Assembly: GCA_029776225.1 (NCBI GenBank)
Contig: JAKOTR010000032.1
Coordinates: 62,001-126,000 of the forward strand
Source of the DNA: Acidobacteriota bacterium
Lineage (GTDB): Bacteria; Acidobacteriota; Terriglobia; Bryobacterales; Bryobacteraceae
Length of the DNA stretch: 64,000 nucleotides
Direction of reading: 5' to 3'
Positions 10,368 to 17,782 of the stretch are shown one piece after another. Numbering within the stretch: the stretch's first letter is position 1; every line of letters starts with the position of its first letter. The translations under genes were made by a program, and so were the position numbers. The notes beneath the pieces are model-generated. The model searched no databases, had not been told where the DNA came from, and worked only from the letters and a program-made list of their open reading frames with translations.

Positions 10368-11176
10368 TGCTCCTCGCCGCGATCATCGTTCGGATCGGCG
10401 TGCTTGGGCTGTTCGCGCCCGATACTTTGGTGGTGCGCCCTGCTCCCGGCTGCGCGTTGGTTGTGGAACAGAACGGGCAGCGGACGGTACTCGAAGGCGG
10501 GCAGTCGATCGTCGCGCGGGGGGCGCTCCGCGCCTGGCCGCGGGGCGGCTGCGATTTCATTCTGGCCGTACCCGGGAAAATCGAACGGCGCTATCGCGGG
10601 GACCTCGAAATCAGGCAGAGCGGCGGCGTGCTGTCGGCGGTCATTTCGATGGATCTCGAAACCGCGGTGGCGTCGGCGGTGGCAGCCGAGAGTCCGCCCG
10701 GCGCTCCTTTGACCGCGCTGATGGCGCAGGCAGTTACCACGCGCTCGTACTATATCGCCGCGCGCGGCCGCCACGAGGGTTTCGATTTCTGCGATACGAC
10801 GCACTGCCAGTTCCTGCGCTCGCCGCCGGAGCCGGATTCGCCCGCCGCCGTTGCCGCCCGTCGCACCCGAGGGTTGGTGCTCACCTGGAGGGGCGCTCCG
10901 ATTCCGGCGCTGTTTTCGGCAAGCTGCGGCGGCCGGACGCGCGCGCTTGCCAATCCGGGCGTGGATGAATACCCCTACTACGAAGTCGAGTGCCCTTACT
11001 GCCGCCGCGGGCCGCGCGTCTCCTGTTCCTATTGCGATCCAGGGGCCGCAGGCGCCGGGCACGGTTTCGGCCTGTGCCAGACCGGCGCGAAGGGCATGGC
11101 CGCTGCCGGAGCGACCCTCCTCGAAATCCTCGGGCGTTACTTTCCCAACGCCCAACTCGGCAGCCCGCTGCCCTGA
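10364..11176 (+). CDS. SpoIID/LytB-domain protein (lytic transglycosylase-like)
   Basis: This 270-residue product has an N-terminal hydrophobic stretch and then the SpoIID/LytB domain. Visible are the catalytic glutamate region (E109 in AAESPPG), the AQAVTTRSY helix (121-129), the C-x3-HC pattern (C143, H147, C148) that binds zinc in SpoIID structures, and the C-terminal GHGFGLCQTGA (232-242), matching the family's GHGVGMSQYGA. SpoIID proteins cleave glycan strands of denuded peptidoglycan, in endospore formers during engulfment. Nothing here suggests sporulation, so a LytB-like wall-remodelling role is more likely. Between residues 210 and 224 there is a CxxC-x7-CxxC cluster that looks like an inserted zinc knuckle. 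It starts inside the stop of the transpeptidase-like gene and ends the five-gene cassette. Confidence 0.85.
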   Translation: MMLLAAIIVRIGVLGLFAPDTLVVRPAPGCALVVEQNGQRTVLEGGQSIVARGALRAWPRGGCDFILAVPGKIERRYRGDLEIRQSGGVLSAVISMDLETAVASAVAAESPPGAPLTALMAQAVTTRSYYIAARGRHEGFDFCDTTHCQFLRSPPEPDSPAAVAARRTRGLVLTWRGAPIPALFSASCGGRTRALANPGVDEYPYYEVECPYCRRGPRVSCSYCDPGAAGAGHGFGLCQTGAKGMAAAGATLLEILGRYFPNAQLGSPLP

Positions 11177-11257
11177 AATCGTGCAATTTCTCCCTGTTAT
11201 GGTCAGAATTTCCTAGTTAACTGTGCGCTATTCAGGCTTGTTTGTATGAATTGCGGG

Positions 11258-11274
11258 TTGGCACGGAGCTTGCA
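11258..11274 (+). promoter_or_regulatory. Sigma-54 (RpoN) promoter
   Basis: TTGGCACG-N4-TTGCA matches the -24/-12 consensus at every defined position, with GG at 11260-11261 and GC at 11272-11273, twelve bases apart. Transcription would begin near 11284, leaving only about 12 bases before the ATG at 11297 of the lipoprotein gene. This also argues against an upstream in-frame start at 11246. Such promoters need an AAA+ enhancer-binding activator; none is in the window. Confidence 0.8.
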
Positions 11275-11296
11275 TAGCGCGGGAGCGGTGAAGCTC

Positions 11297-11956
11297 ATGC
11301 GCAAAGCGTTCCTGGTCCTGCTGGCGCCGCTTTTTCTCTCTCTTCTCGGATGCTCGAAAGCTCCGCCGGTCGAGGAGCAACCGGCCGCGGCGGAACCTGC
11401 CGCCGTGGAGACTCCGGAGGCCCCGCCGCCGCCCGTGGAGCGCTACGCCGTGATTCCGGCTGGAACCGCCGTCCGCGTCCGGCTTGACCAGACTCTCGAC
11501 ACCGCACGCAACAGCAGCGGCGACCGGTTCGAAGCCACGCTCGCTTCGCCGGTGACCGTCGACGGCGAAGTCGTGATCCCCGCCGGCACGACGTTCAACG
11601 GCCACGTGACGACATCCCAGCAGTCCGGACGGCTGAAGGGCCGCGCGTATCTCGGCGTCACGCTGGACTCATTCGTGTTGAACGGCGAGACGTATCGCCT
11701 CTCCACAGGCACACACACGCGGGCCAGCCAGGCTCACAAGAAACGGAACACCGCCCTGATCGGCGGAGGCGCGGCCGCCGGCGCGCTTATCGGAGCGCTT
11801 GCGGGCGGCGGTAAGGGCGCGGCTATCGGCGCTGGAGCCGGCGCCGCCGCGGGAACTGCAGGCGCGGCCGCAACGGGCAAGCTGAACGTGCGCTTGCCCG
11901 CCGAAACCGCACTCACTTTCCGTCTCAAGGCTCCGGTGCGCGTGAGGGTGCAGTAG
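11297..11956 (+). CDS. Lipoprotein with C-terminal glycine-zipper segment
   Basis: From ATG 11297 the product begins [19 protein letters not shown], a classic lipoprotein signal with lipobox LLGC. GTG 11288 is an alternative start; GGGAG at 11281-11285 serves as the ribosome site. After a Pro/Ala-rich linker comes a beta-rich domain ([18 protein letters not shown]... [12 protein letters not shown]) of the type found in acidobacterial envelope proteins. Then comes a glycine-zipper stretch ([17 protein letters not shown] and onward) that could insert in or stack on membranes. The last 25 residues return to beta structure. The function is unknown. It is the only gene here behind a sigma-54 promoter, which points to stress, nitrogen or envelope-linked control (inference). 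Confidence 0.75.
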   Translation: MRKAFLVLLAPLFLSLLGCSKAPPVEEQPAAAEPAAVETPEAPPPPVERYAVIPAGTAVRVRLDQTLDTARNSSGDRFEATLASPVTVDGEVVIPAGTTFNGHVTTSQQSGRLKGRAYLGVTLDSFVLNGETYRLSTGTHTRASQAHKKRNTALIGGGAAAGALIGALAGGGKGAAIGAGAGAAAGTAGAAATGKLNVRLPAETALTFRLKAPVRVRVQ

Positions 11957-11958
11957 CC

Positions 11959-12456
11959 CTAGACCGCCTGTTCGTCGGCCGAGGGCCCGTACAGCGGCGG
12001 CACAGGGACGTCATTCAGCCGCAGGTACATCGCCAGTTGCGCGCGGTGGTGGATGCCGTGGTTCATCACGAGAGTGCGCAGCACGCCGATTCTGGGCATG
12101 GCAAGCACCACCTTCTCGCCCGAACGCAGCGACCAGGTCTCATGCATCCGTTCGTCGGCCGCCCCGGCAATGGCCGCGCGGGCGCAAGCCGTGTACTTAT
12201 CGAACCGCTCCAGCAGCTCCGCCGTGGTCTTGGCCTCCGGGTTCTCGACCGGCTCCGCCAGATCGAAGAAATCCTTTTCCATTATCACGACGGCCCAGTA
12301 CGGCACCGTCGCCACGTGAGTTGCCAGCGCCCCCATGGTGAACGATTTGGGATGCGGTTTCCAGCCGAACTTGTCCTCGGGCAGCCGCTCCAGCACCTTT
12401 CGCGTGTTGGCCATCTCTTGATCGAATTCGGGCAACAATAAATCGGCTATCGGCAT
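11959..12456 (-). CDS. DinB-family protein
   Basis: This 165-residue product fits the DinB/YfiT four-helix metal-binding family: N-terminal MPIADLLLPEFDQEMANTRKVLERLPEDKF, HVATVPYW in the second helix, and NHGIHHRAQLAMYLR near the C-terminus, which supplies the family's histidine metal ligands. Family members include thiol transferases of the bacillithiol/mycothiol type and many uncharacterised proteins; the substrate cannot be told here. The start ATG has a strong GGAGGAAAT upstream (complement of about 12460-12468). A TAGAAT -10-like box lies at 12475-12480 on the same strand. It converges with the lipoprotein gene, with only two bases between the stops. Confidence 0.8.
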   Translation of the reverse strand: MPIADLLLPEFDQEMANTRKVLERLPEDKFGWKPHPKSFTMGALATHVATVPYWAVVIMEKDFFDLAEPVENPEAKTTAELLERFDKYTACARAAIAGAADERMHETWSLRSGEKVVLAMPRIGVLRTLVMNHGIHHRAQLAMYLRLNDVPVPPLYGPSADEQAV

Positions 12457-12540
12457 GATTTCCTCCGCTACTCGATTCTACGCGACTAATTCGCGTTGTG
12501 GGTGTAACATCGACCGCTGGGAAGCAAGACTTTAGGCCCG

Positions 12541-12984
12541 CTAAAATTCCCGTCCTTCCAATCCGGCGATGGCCTTTCTTACTTCGGGCGGCACGGGCAC
12601 GGGCCTCTTAGCCTGGTAGTCCAGCACGACGATCGTGGAATCGGCTTCCGCGGCCACCGCGTTCAGAGCTTCGCTGACGATCGTATGCTCCATCTGGAAG
12701 CTCGTGTTGCCGATGCGGGTGACGCGGGCGCCGATGTGAACCGTATCGGGGAAATGGATGGGGCGGCGGTAGTCGCAACTGAGGTTTGCGATAATCGGCC
12801 CGATTCCGGCAAGCGGGAAAGCCGGCCAGAGCCCGACCCGCATCAAGTACTCGACGCGCGCCGTCTCGCACCATCGCAAGTGCACCGTGTTGTTCACGTG
12901 GTTAAAAGCGTCCAGGTCTCCCCAGATGACCGGAACCCGGACCACAACGGGATACCCGCGCAAAGCTTCGTGACAGCCGCTCAT
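12541..12984 (-). CDS. Acyl-CoA thioesterase, hotdog fold (YbgC/4HBT type)
   Basis: The product of about 147 residues contains VIWGDLDAFNHVNNTVHLRWCETARVEYL, the hallmark start of the 4-hydroxybenzoyl-CoA thioesterase family (D, then H-x-N) with the catalytic aspartate in GDLDAFNH. It continues with DYRRPIHFPDTVHIGARV, as in YbgC-like enzymes. It would hydrolyse acyl-CoA or acyl-ACP thioesters in the cytoplasm; the chain preference is unknown. I chose ATG 12984 (MSGCHEAL) because the upstream in-frame ATG at 12999 falls inside an AT-rich TATGAAT segment that could be the -10 box. The gene reads away from anmK. Confidence 0.8.
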   Translation of the reverse strand: MSGCHEALRGYPVVVRVPVIWGDLDAFNHVNNTVHLRWCETARVEYLMRVGLWPAFPLAGIGPIIANLSCDYRRPIHFPDTVHIGARVTRIGNTSFQMEHTIVSEALNAVAAEADSTIVVLDYQAKRPVPVPPEVRKAIAGLEGREF

Positions 12985-13065
12985 AATTGAAAAATTCATA
13001 TTCGCGCGGCGCGGCGGAGAACGTCAACAAGCGTTTGTGTTTTCACCGGCTCTACACTGGGAACC

Positions 13066-14217
13066 ATGAGAGTTGCAGGCATTATGAGCGGAACGTCGCT
13101 GGATGGCATCGACGTGGCGATCGTCGATATCCGCGGTCTCCGGCGCATCTCGACCGTGGCGTTCCACTCCGTTCCGTATCCCAAGCCGGTTCGCGACGCG
13201 CTGCTCGGAGTCTCCAACGCCAACACGCACACCTCCGCCATCTCCCGGCTGAACTTCGCGCTGGGCGAACTCTACGCGCGCGCCGTGCTGGAAACTTGCA
13301 GGCGAAAGGGGGTTCCGCTCGAAAGCCTGGAGCTCATCGGCTGCCACGGCCAGACCATCTACCATGAAGGCGAGCCGGCGCCGTTTCTGGGCATGGCCGT
13401 TGCCAACACCATGCAGATCGGCGAGGCGGCCGTGATTGCCGAACGCACCGGCGTCCCGGTGATTTCCGATTTCCGGCCGCGCGACATTGCCGCGGGCGGG
13501 CGCGGAGCGCCGCTGGTCCCCTATGTCGATTACCTGCTCTACCGGAGCCGCAGCCGCGGCCGTGTGGCGCTCAATATCGGCGGAATCGCCAACATCACCG
13601 CGATCCCGCCGCAGGCGCAGCCCGAGGACGTTATCGCGTTCGACACCGGTCCGGGCAACATGGTCATCGACGCGCTGGTTTCCCGCTACACCGGCGGGAA
13701 GCTCAGCTTTGACCGCGGCGGGCGCATCGCGCGGCAGGGATCCATCGATCGCAGACTGCTCGGCCGGCTGCTGCGTCAGCCGTATTACAGCGCCGCCCCG
13801 CCGAAGTCCGCGGGACGCGAGCAGTTCGGCGCGGCGTTCGTGGAACGGCTGCTGGCGACAGGCCTGCCGCTCCCCACGCTGATCGCCACCGCAACCGCGC
13901 TCACCGCCGTCTCGATTGCCGAAGGGATCGAACGCTTTGTGCGCCCGCGTATGCCGGTCGACGAGTTGATCGTCTCCGGGGGCGGGGCGCACAATCCAAC
14001 TCTCATGGCGCATCTTGCGGCGTTTCTGCCGGGAGCGGCTCTGGCCCGGTCCTCGGATTTCGGAATCGATGTGGATGCCAAGGAGGCCATCGCCTTCGCC
14101 GTGCTTGCGTACGAGACCTGGCGCGGGCGCCCCGCGAACCTGCCCAGCGCGACCGGAGCGCGGCACCCCGTGATACTGGGAAAGCTGACTCCCCAGCCCC
14201 GCAGGCGAGGCACATAG
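13066..14217 (+). CDS. anmK: Anhydro-N-acetylmuramic acid kinase
   Basis: The 383-residue protein begins MRVAGIMSGTSLDGIDVAIVDI, the ATP-binding MSGTSxDGxD signature of AnmK. It also has GHGQT-type (CHGQTIYHE), NIGGIANIT, FDTGPGNMVID and SGGGAHNPTLM blocks. It phosphorylates 1,6-anhydroMurNAc (with hydrolysis of the anhydro ring) to MurNAc-6-phosphate in cytoplasmic peptidoglycan recycling. Length fits the family. No murQ or other recycling gene is adjacent. A TACACT box (13053-13058) lies seven bases before the ATG with no visible ribosome-binding site, so the transcript may be leaderless. Confidence 0.93.
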   Translation: MRVAGIMSGTSLDGIDVAIVDIRGLRRISTVAFHSVPYPKPVRDALLGVSNANTHTSAISRLNFALGELYARAVLETCRRKGVPLESLELIGCHGQTIYHEGEPAPFLGMAVANTMQIGEAAVIAERTGVPVISDFRPRDIAAGGRGAPLVPYVDYLLYRSRSRGRVALNIGGIANITAIPPQAQPEDVIAFDTGPGNMVIDALVSRYTGGKLSFDRGGRIARQGSIDRRLLGRLLRQPYYSAAPPKSAGREQFGAAFVERLLATGLPLPTLIATATALTAVSIAEGIERFVRPRMPVDELIVSGGGAHNPTLMAHLAAFLPGAALARSSDFGIDVDAKEAIAFAVLAYETWRGRPANLPSATGARHPVILGKLTPQPRRRGT

Positions 14218-14343
14218 CCTTGCCTGAAACGCGCCCATACGCCCTACCGTCGGCAGAAATAGGAAGAATTGCGCGGCGATGTGCCGCTCCGGGCCGGGAA
14301 CAATTTTCTTTCGGACGGCGTACTGAATAGGGGAGGACAAAGG

Positions 14344-14676
14344 ATGTATTGCACAAGGTGCGGGCACCAGATGAGGGAAGGCGACATCTTCTGCGCCAGG
14401 TGTGGTCTGTCCACGGATCCGGCTTACAGGCGCGCCACGCCGTCAACGCTGAGCCGGCCGATGTATGACAAAAAAATCGCCGGCGTGTGCGCCGGCTTTG
14501 CCCACTACTTCGGTGTTGATGTCACGCTGATGCGTATTCTCTGGCTCGCGGCCCTGATCCTCACCGGAGGCTTGCTGCTGCTGGTTTATATCGCCGCGTG
14601 GATTCTGATGCCAAGACAAGAAGCACCCCCCGCCCCGCGGCAGGCTGAGCCGGGCCCTGAAACCTCTCGCGCCTGA
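14344..14676 (+). CDS. Zinc-ribbon plus PspC-domain membrane protein
   Basis: The start ATG follows GGGAGG (14331-14336) by seven bases. Residues 3-20 form a double CxxC zinc ribbon (CTRCGHQ... CARCG). Then comes the PspC domain (MYDKKIAGVCAGFAHYFGVDVTLMRILW) and a transmembrane segment of about 22 residues (LAALILTGGLLLLVYIAAWILM). A Pro-rich tail closes the 110-residue protein. PspC proteins are membrane-stress (phage-shock) components that recruit or sense PspA in enterobacteria. Here there is no pspA or pspB neighbour, so only membrane association is safe. Zinc-ribbon/PspC fusions are a recurrent architecture outside Proteobacteria. Confidence 0.85.
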   Translation: MYCTRCGHQMREGDIFCARCGLSTDPAYRRATPSTLSRPMYDKKIAGVCAGFAHYFGVDVTLMRILWLAALILTGGLLLLVYIAAWILMPRQEAPPAPRQAEPGPETSRA

Positions 14677-14679
14677 GCT

Positions 14680-15339
14680 TCACAGCCAGTACTGCCATTT
14701 CCCGGCCAGAAGAACGTAAGCCGCGAGCACCCCGTTTGTCACCGCATGGGCAAGGATGCAATCGGCGAGGCTGCGCGTGCGGATCATCCAATAGTTGTAG
14801 GCGATTCCCGCTGCAAGACCCACGTCCCAGAAAGCGCCATGCTCGGAGGCGAACAGGAGCGCCGTTACCCAGAATGCCATTGGGCGGTAGGTCCCCAGCG
14901 GCACCTTCTCGAAATGCGGAGCAATCAACCAGCGCACCAGCCACGCCCGCCAGAACAGCTCTTCCACAACGGGCACCAGCAGCACCGAGCCGCACACGCG
15001 AGACAGCACATAGAGCAGCGAGCCGCCCTGGACCGCCGAGTTCGGTTCACCGCTAAGGAAATTGGTAAATAGCCAATGAGAGCGGTATTCCGGCCACAGC
15101 AGGTCAACGCCGATCCAAACCACGAACACGCCCAGCCCCACCAGCACGCTCGCCACCGGCGCCGACGGTTTCAACCGCACCAGCCTGCGCGAGCACACCA
15201 GCAGCACCACGGCCACTACAACCGTTCGCAGAGGGTAGGCGTAGAGGGGACTGAGCTTAAGCGCGTGGCCCACGCCCAGCAGGGCCATCAGCACGGCGAA
15301 CGGCGCTACATAGCGCCACGATTTCTCGTACTGTTGCAC
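14680..15339 (-). CDS. CAAX-protease-like integral membrane protein (CPBP family)
   Basis: This 219-residue, multi-helix protein has the CPBP/Abi glutamate motif EELFWRAWLVRWL, a second block SEHGAFWDVGLAAG and a third, LAHAVTNG, which carry the Glu and His residues of the glutamic intramembrane protease family. The EELFWRAWL and AYNYWMIRTRSL segments resemble the CAAX-related subfamily found in genomes with exosortase/PEP-CTERM systems; no exosortase is visible here. The start is GTG at 15339. It sits 18 bases downstream of the PrsT-like TPR lipoprotein gene on the same strand, which supports the link with that system. Substrate unknown. Confidence 0.75.
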   Translation of the reverse strand: MQQYEKSWRYVAPFAVLMALLGVGHALKLSPLYAYPLRTVVVAVVLLVCSRRLVRLKPSAPVASVLVGLGVFVVWIGVDLLWPEYRSHWLFTNFLSGEPNSAVQGGSLLYVLSRVCGSVLLVPVVEELFWRAWLVRWLIAPHFEKVPLGTYRPMAFWVTALLFASEHGAFWDVGLAAGIAYNYWMIRTRSLADCILAHAVTNGVLAAYVLLAGKWQYWL

Positions 15340-15357
15340 GATGGATCTATCGGCGGC

Positions 15358-17679
15358 TCAGCCTAATTTGTCCATCAGCTCTTTGATCTTCGCCGCTTCG
15401 GCCGGCGAGGGCTTCAATTGCAGCGCCGCCTGAAGTTCTTTCCGCGCCTGGGCCTTATCGCCCTTCGTGTATAGCGCCATGCCCAGGTGATAGCGGAACG
15501 TGGATACGTCCGGCTTCCTCGTCACAAGGTCGCGGAAGATCGCGATCGCGTTGTCATTGAGTCCCTTTTTGATATAGATCCATCCCAGCGTGTCGGCAAC
15601 GTTCAGGTCGGTGGGCAGCCTCTGCCGGGCGCGCTCGGCCATGGCCAGCGCCTGATCCAGATCGCCTCCGGCTTCCGCGATCAGGTAGGCGAGGTTATTG
15701 AGTGCTACCGGGTTATCGGGCTGAATCCTTAAGACCTGCTCGTAAACCGACCGGGCATCTTCGTACTGCCCGGCGCTGTCCAGCAGCAGCGCAAGCTGAA
15801 GCGCGGGCTGGGCATCGCTGGGAAGCAGTTCTTTGGCTCTCCGGAACGCATCCATGGCGGACTTGGTGTCCCCCATCACGCGATACGTCTCGCCGAGCCG
15901 CAGGTACACGCCCCCGTCGTTTGGCTGTTGCTTGAGTATCTCCTGGTAGTTCCTGACCGCTTGATCGTATCGCTTGGCGCGATAGGCAAGGTTGCCGAGC
16001 GCGAGCTGGATCTGCGCCGTGCCGGGCCGCCTGGCCAGTTCCTTTTCCAGAAGCTGCATCGCCCTGTCGTAGTTCCCCTGCCCGGCGTAGGTTTCACTCA
16101 ACCCCATCAGCCCGCGCAGGTCGTCGCGATCGGCCTCGTAGAGCTTGGTGAAAATCTTCTCGGCTTCCGAGTATCGCCTGTCGGCGAGATTGAGCATCCC
16201 AAGCTGTATCAGCGCCTCCCGTGACTCGGGAGCCATTTTCAAGGTGGCCTCGAGTTCCTGGCGGGCCTGGTCCCGGTTGCCCACGGCGGCCAGAGCGCTG
16301 CTTCGGATCAGCCGGGCTCCGATATTGCCCGGTTCCAGCTTCAACACTTCATCGGCGTTCTGGATCGCCGCGCCGAAGTCTCTGCGGTGAGTGGCCAGCG
16401 TAGCCAGCGCCAGCTTCGGCGCGACGTAGTCGGGCCTCAGCCGCGCGGCTTCCTGGAACTGCACTTTGGCCTGCTCCAGGTCACCCTTGGCGACCAGCGC
16501 ACGTCCCAGGTTGAACCGCACCACCGGGTTGGACGGCGAGCGAGTCACCACCTGTTGAAGGTCGTTCACCGCCGCCTGGACCTGTTTCGGATCGCCGCCG
16601 TGTACCAGCAGGGCCGCGCGCATCGCCTGCGCCTGGTCGTCCTTCGGAGATTTCTGCAGAACCTCCTCCAGGATCCGGATGGCTTCCGCGTCCTTGCCCT
16701 GCAGAGCAAGCACGCCGGCGACGTTCTTCATGTACTCGTTCTTCTGGTCCGGTTCGGCAGCCGCGCCTTCCTGGAACACGCGAATCGCGTTGTCATAGTC
16801 GCGGATGGCGCGGTAGAAAGTTCCGGCCTTCTTGTAGCCGTCGGGGAACTCCTTGGAGGCCAGCCTGTCGAGCGCGCTTTTCATCTCCGGCTGCCGCTTC
16901 ACGGAGTAGTAATGGCCGGCGAGCTGGCGCAGGTAGTCGCCCTCTTTCGGATTGTTAGCCACCTTCAGCTTGAGGATCTGTTCGGCCTCGTCGACCCGGT
17001 TGGCGCGCATCGCGTGGAGATAGAGCAGGTCGTATATGGCCCCGAACGTCTTATCCTTCGCGATCATCTCCCGGCCGAGCCTCTCGGCTTCGGCGGTCTG
17101 GCCCGCGGCGTACAAAGCCTGCGCCAGCGGAAGCACGATTTCGGGCTTATACGGAGAGATCTCGTGGGCCTCCCGGAAAGAGGCGATCGCTTCGGGCAAC
17201 TGTTTGCGCGTCAGCTCCAGGTATCCTTTCAGGCGCAAGCCGCGCGCCGACTTGCCTTCCAGCTTCAGCAGGTCGTCGGCCAGCTCTTCGATCAGTGGCG
17301 CCAGCGTTTCCCGCTCGCGCGACGGAGTATTCGGGCTGAGGTAACTGAGCAGGTAGATTTCCGCCAGTTCGACCCGGGGTTCGATGGCGGCCGGATTCGT
17401 GTCGATCGCCCGCCGGAAGTCGCGCGCCGCGTCCTGATAGCGCTGCATCCGCAACTCGGCCAGGCCCACCCGGTAGTAGGCCTCGCTGTACCGGGGATCC
17501 TTCTTCAAAGCATTCCGGTACATGATGTAGGCTTCTTTGTACTTGCCGTTTTCAAAGTACCGGTTGCCGTTCTGCAGATACTTAACCTTGACAACGTTCG
17601 GATCGCGGCTGCACGATAGGGCCGTCACAGCCAGCGAAAAAGCCAGCAGATACGAGCACAGCCTTACGTGGTTCCACAT
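15358..17679 (-). CDS. TPR lipoprotein, PrsT-like
   Basis: From ATG 17679 the protein starts MWNHVRLCSYLLAFSLAVTALSC, a lipoprotein signal with lipobox cysteine. Alternative starts lie at 17697 (ATG) and 17700 (GTG). About 25 residues later regular TPR units begin (YLQNGNRYFENGKYKEAYIMYRNALKKDP) and continue to the C-terminus, giving about 773 residues. The overall form, a lipoprotein made of TPRs with KDPRYSEAYYRVGLAEL-type repeats, resembles PrsT, the TPR lipoprotein linked to PEP-CTERM/exosortase and exopolysaccharide clusters. It is flanked by a TolC family gene upstream and a CAAX-protease-like gene downstream, all on the minus strand. A function in export or polysaccharide assembly is inference. 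Confidence 0.8.
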   Translation of the reverse strand: MWNHVRLCSYLLAFSLAVTALSCSRDPNVVKVKYLQNGNRYFENGKYKEAYIMYRNALKKDPRYSEAYYRVGLAELRMQRYQDAARDFRRAIDTNPAAIEPRVELAEIYLLSYLSPNTPSRERETLAPLIEELADDLLKLEGKSARGLRLKGYLELTRKQLPEAIASFREAHEISPYKPEIVLPLAQALYAAGQTAEAERLGREMIAKDKTFGAIYDLLYLHAMRANRVDEAEQILKLKVANNPKEGDYLRQLAGHYYSVKRQPEMKSALDRLASKEFPDGYKKAGTFYRAIRDYDNAIRVFQEGAAAEPDQKNEYMKNVAGVLALQGKDAEAIRILEEVLQKSPKDDQAQAMRAALLVHGGDPKQVQAAVNDLQQVVTRSPSNPVVRFNLGRALVAKGDLEQAKVQFQEAARLRPDYVAPKLALATLATHRRDFGAAIQNADEVLKLEPGNIGARLIRSSALAAVGNRDQARQELEATLKMAPESREALIQLGMLNLADRRYSEAEKIFTKLYEADRDDLRGLMGLSETYAGQGNYDRAMQLLEKELARRPGTAQIQLALGNLAYRAKRYDQAVRNYQEILKQQPNDGGVYLRLGETYRVMGDTKSAMDAFRRAKELLPSDAQPALQLALLLDSAGQYEDARSVYEQVLRIQPDNPVALNNLAYLIAEAGGDLDQALAMAERARQRLPTDLNVADTLGWIYIKKGLNDNAIAIFRDLVTRKPDVSTFRYHLGMALYTKGDKAQARKELQAALQLKPSPAEAAKIKELMDKLG

Positions 17680-17782
17680 GATCGATTCCCATGTCATCAC
17701 AATTCGGTCCAGGTCTGCAATGGAAAACGGCTAGCCGGACAACTGCAGCGTAATAGTACGAAATGGCTGGTTTTGCACCCAC

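Noticed and set aside
11246-11296. Upstream ATG for the lipoprotein
   Set aside because: It would lie upstream of the sigma-54 start of transcription and would put 17 non-signal residues before a clean lipoprotein signal.
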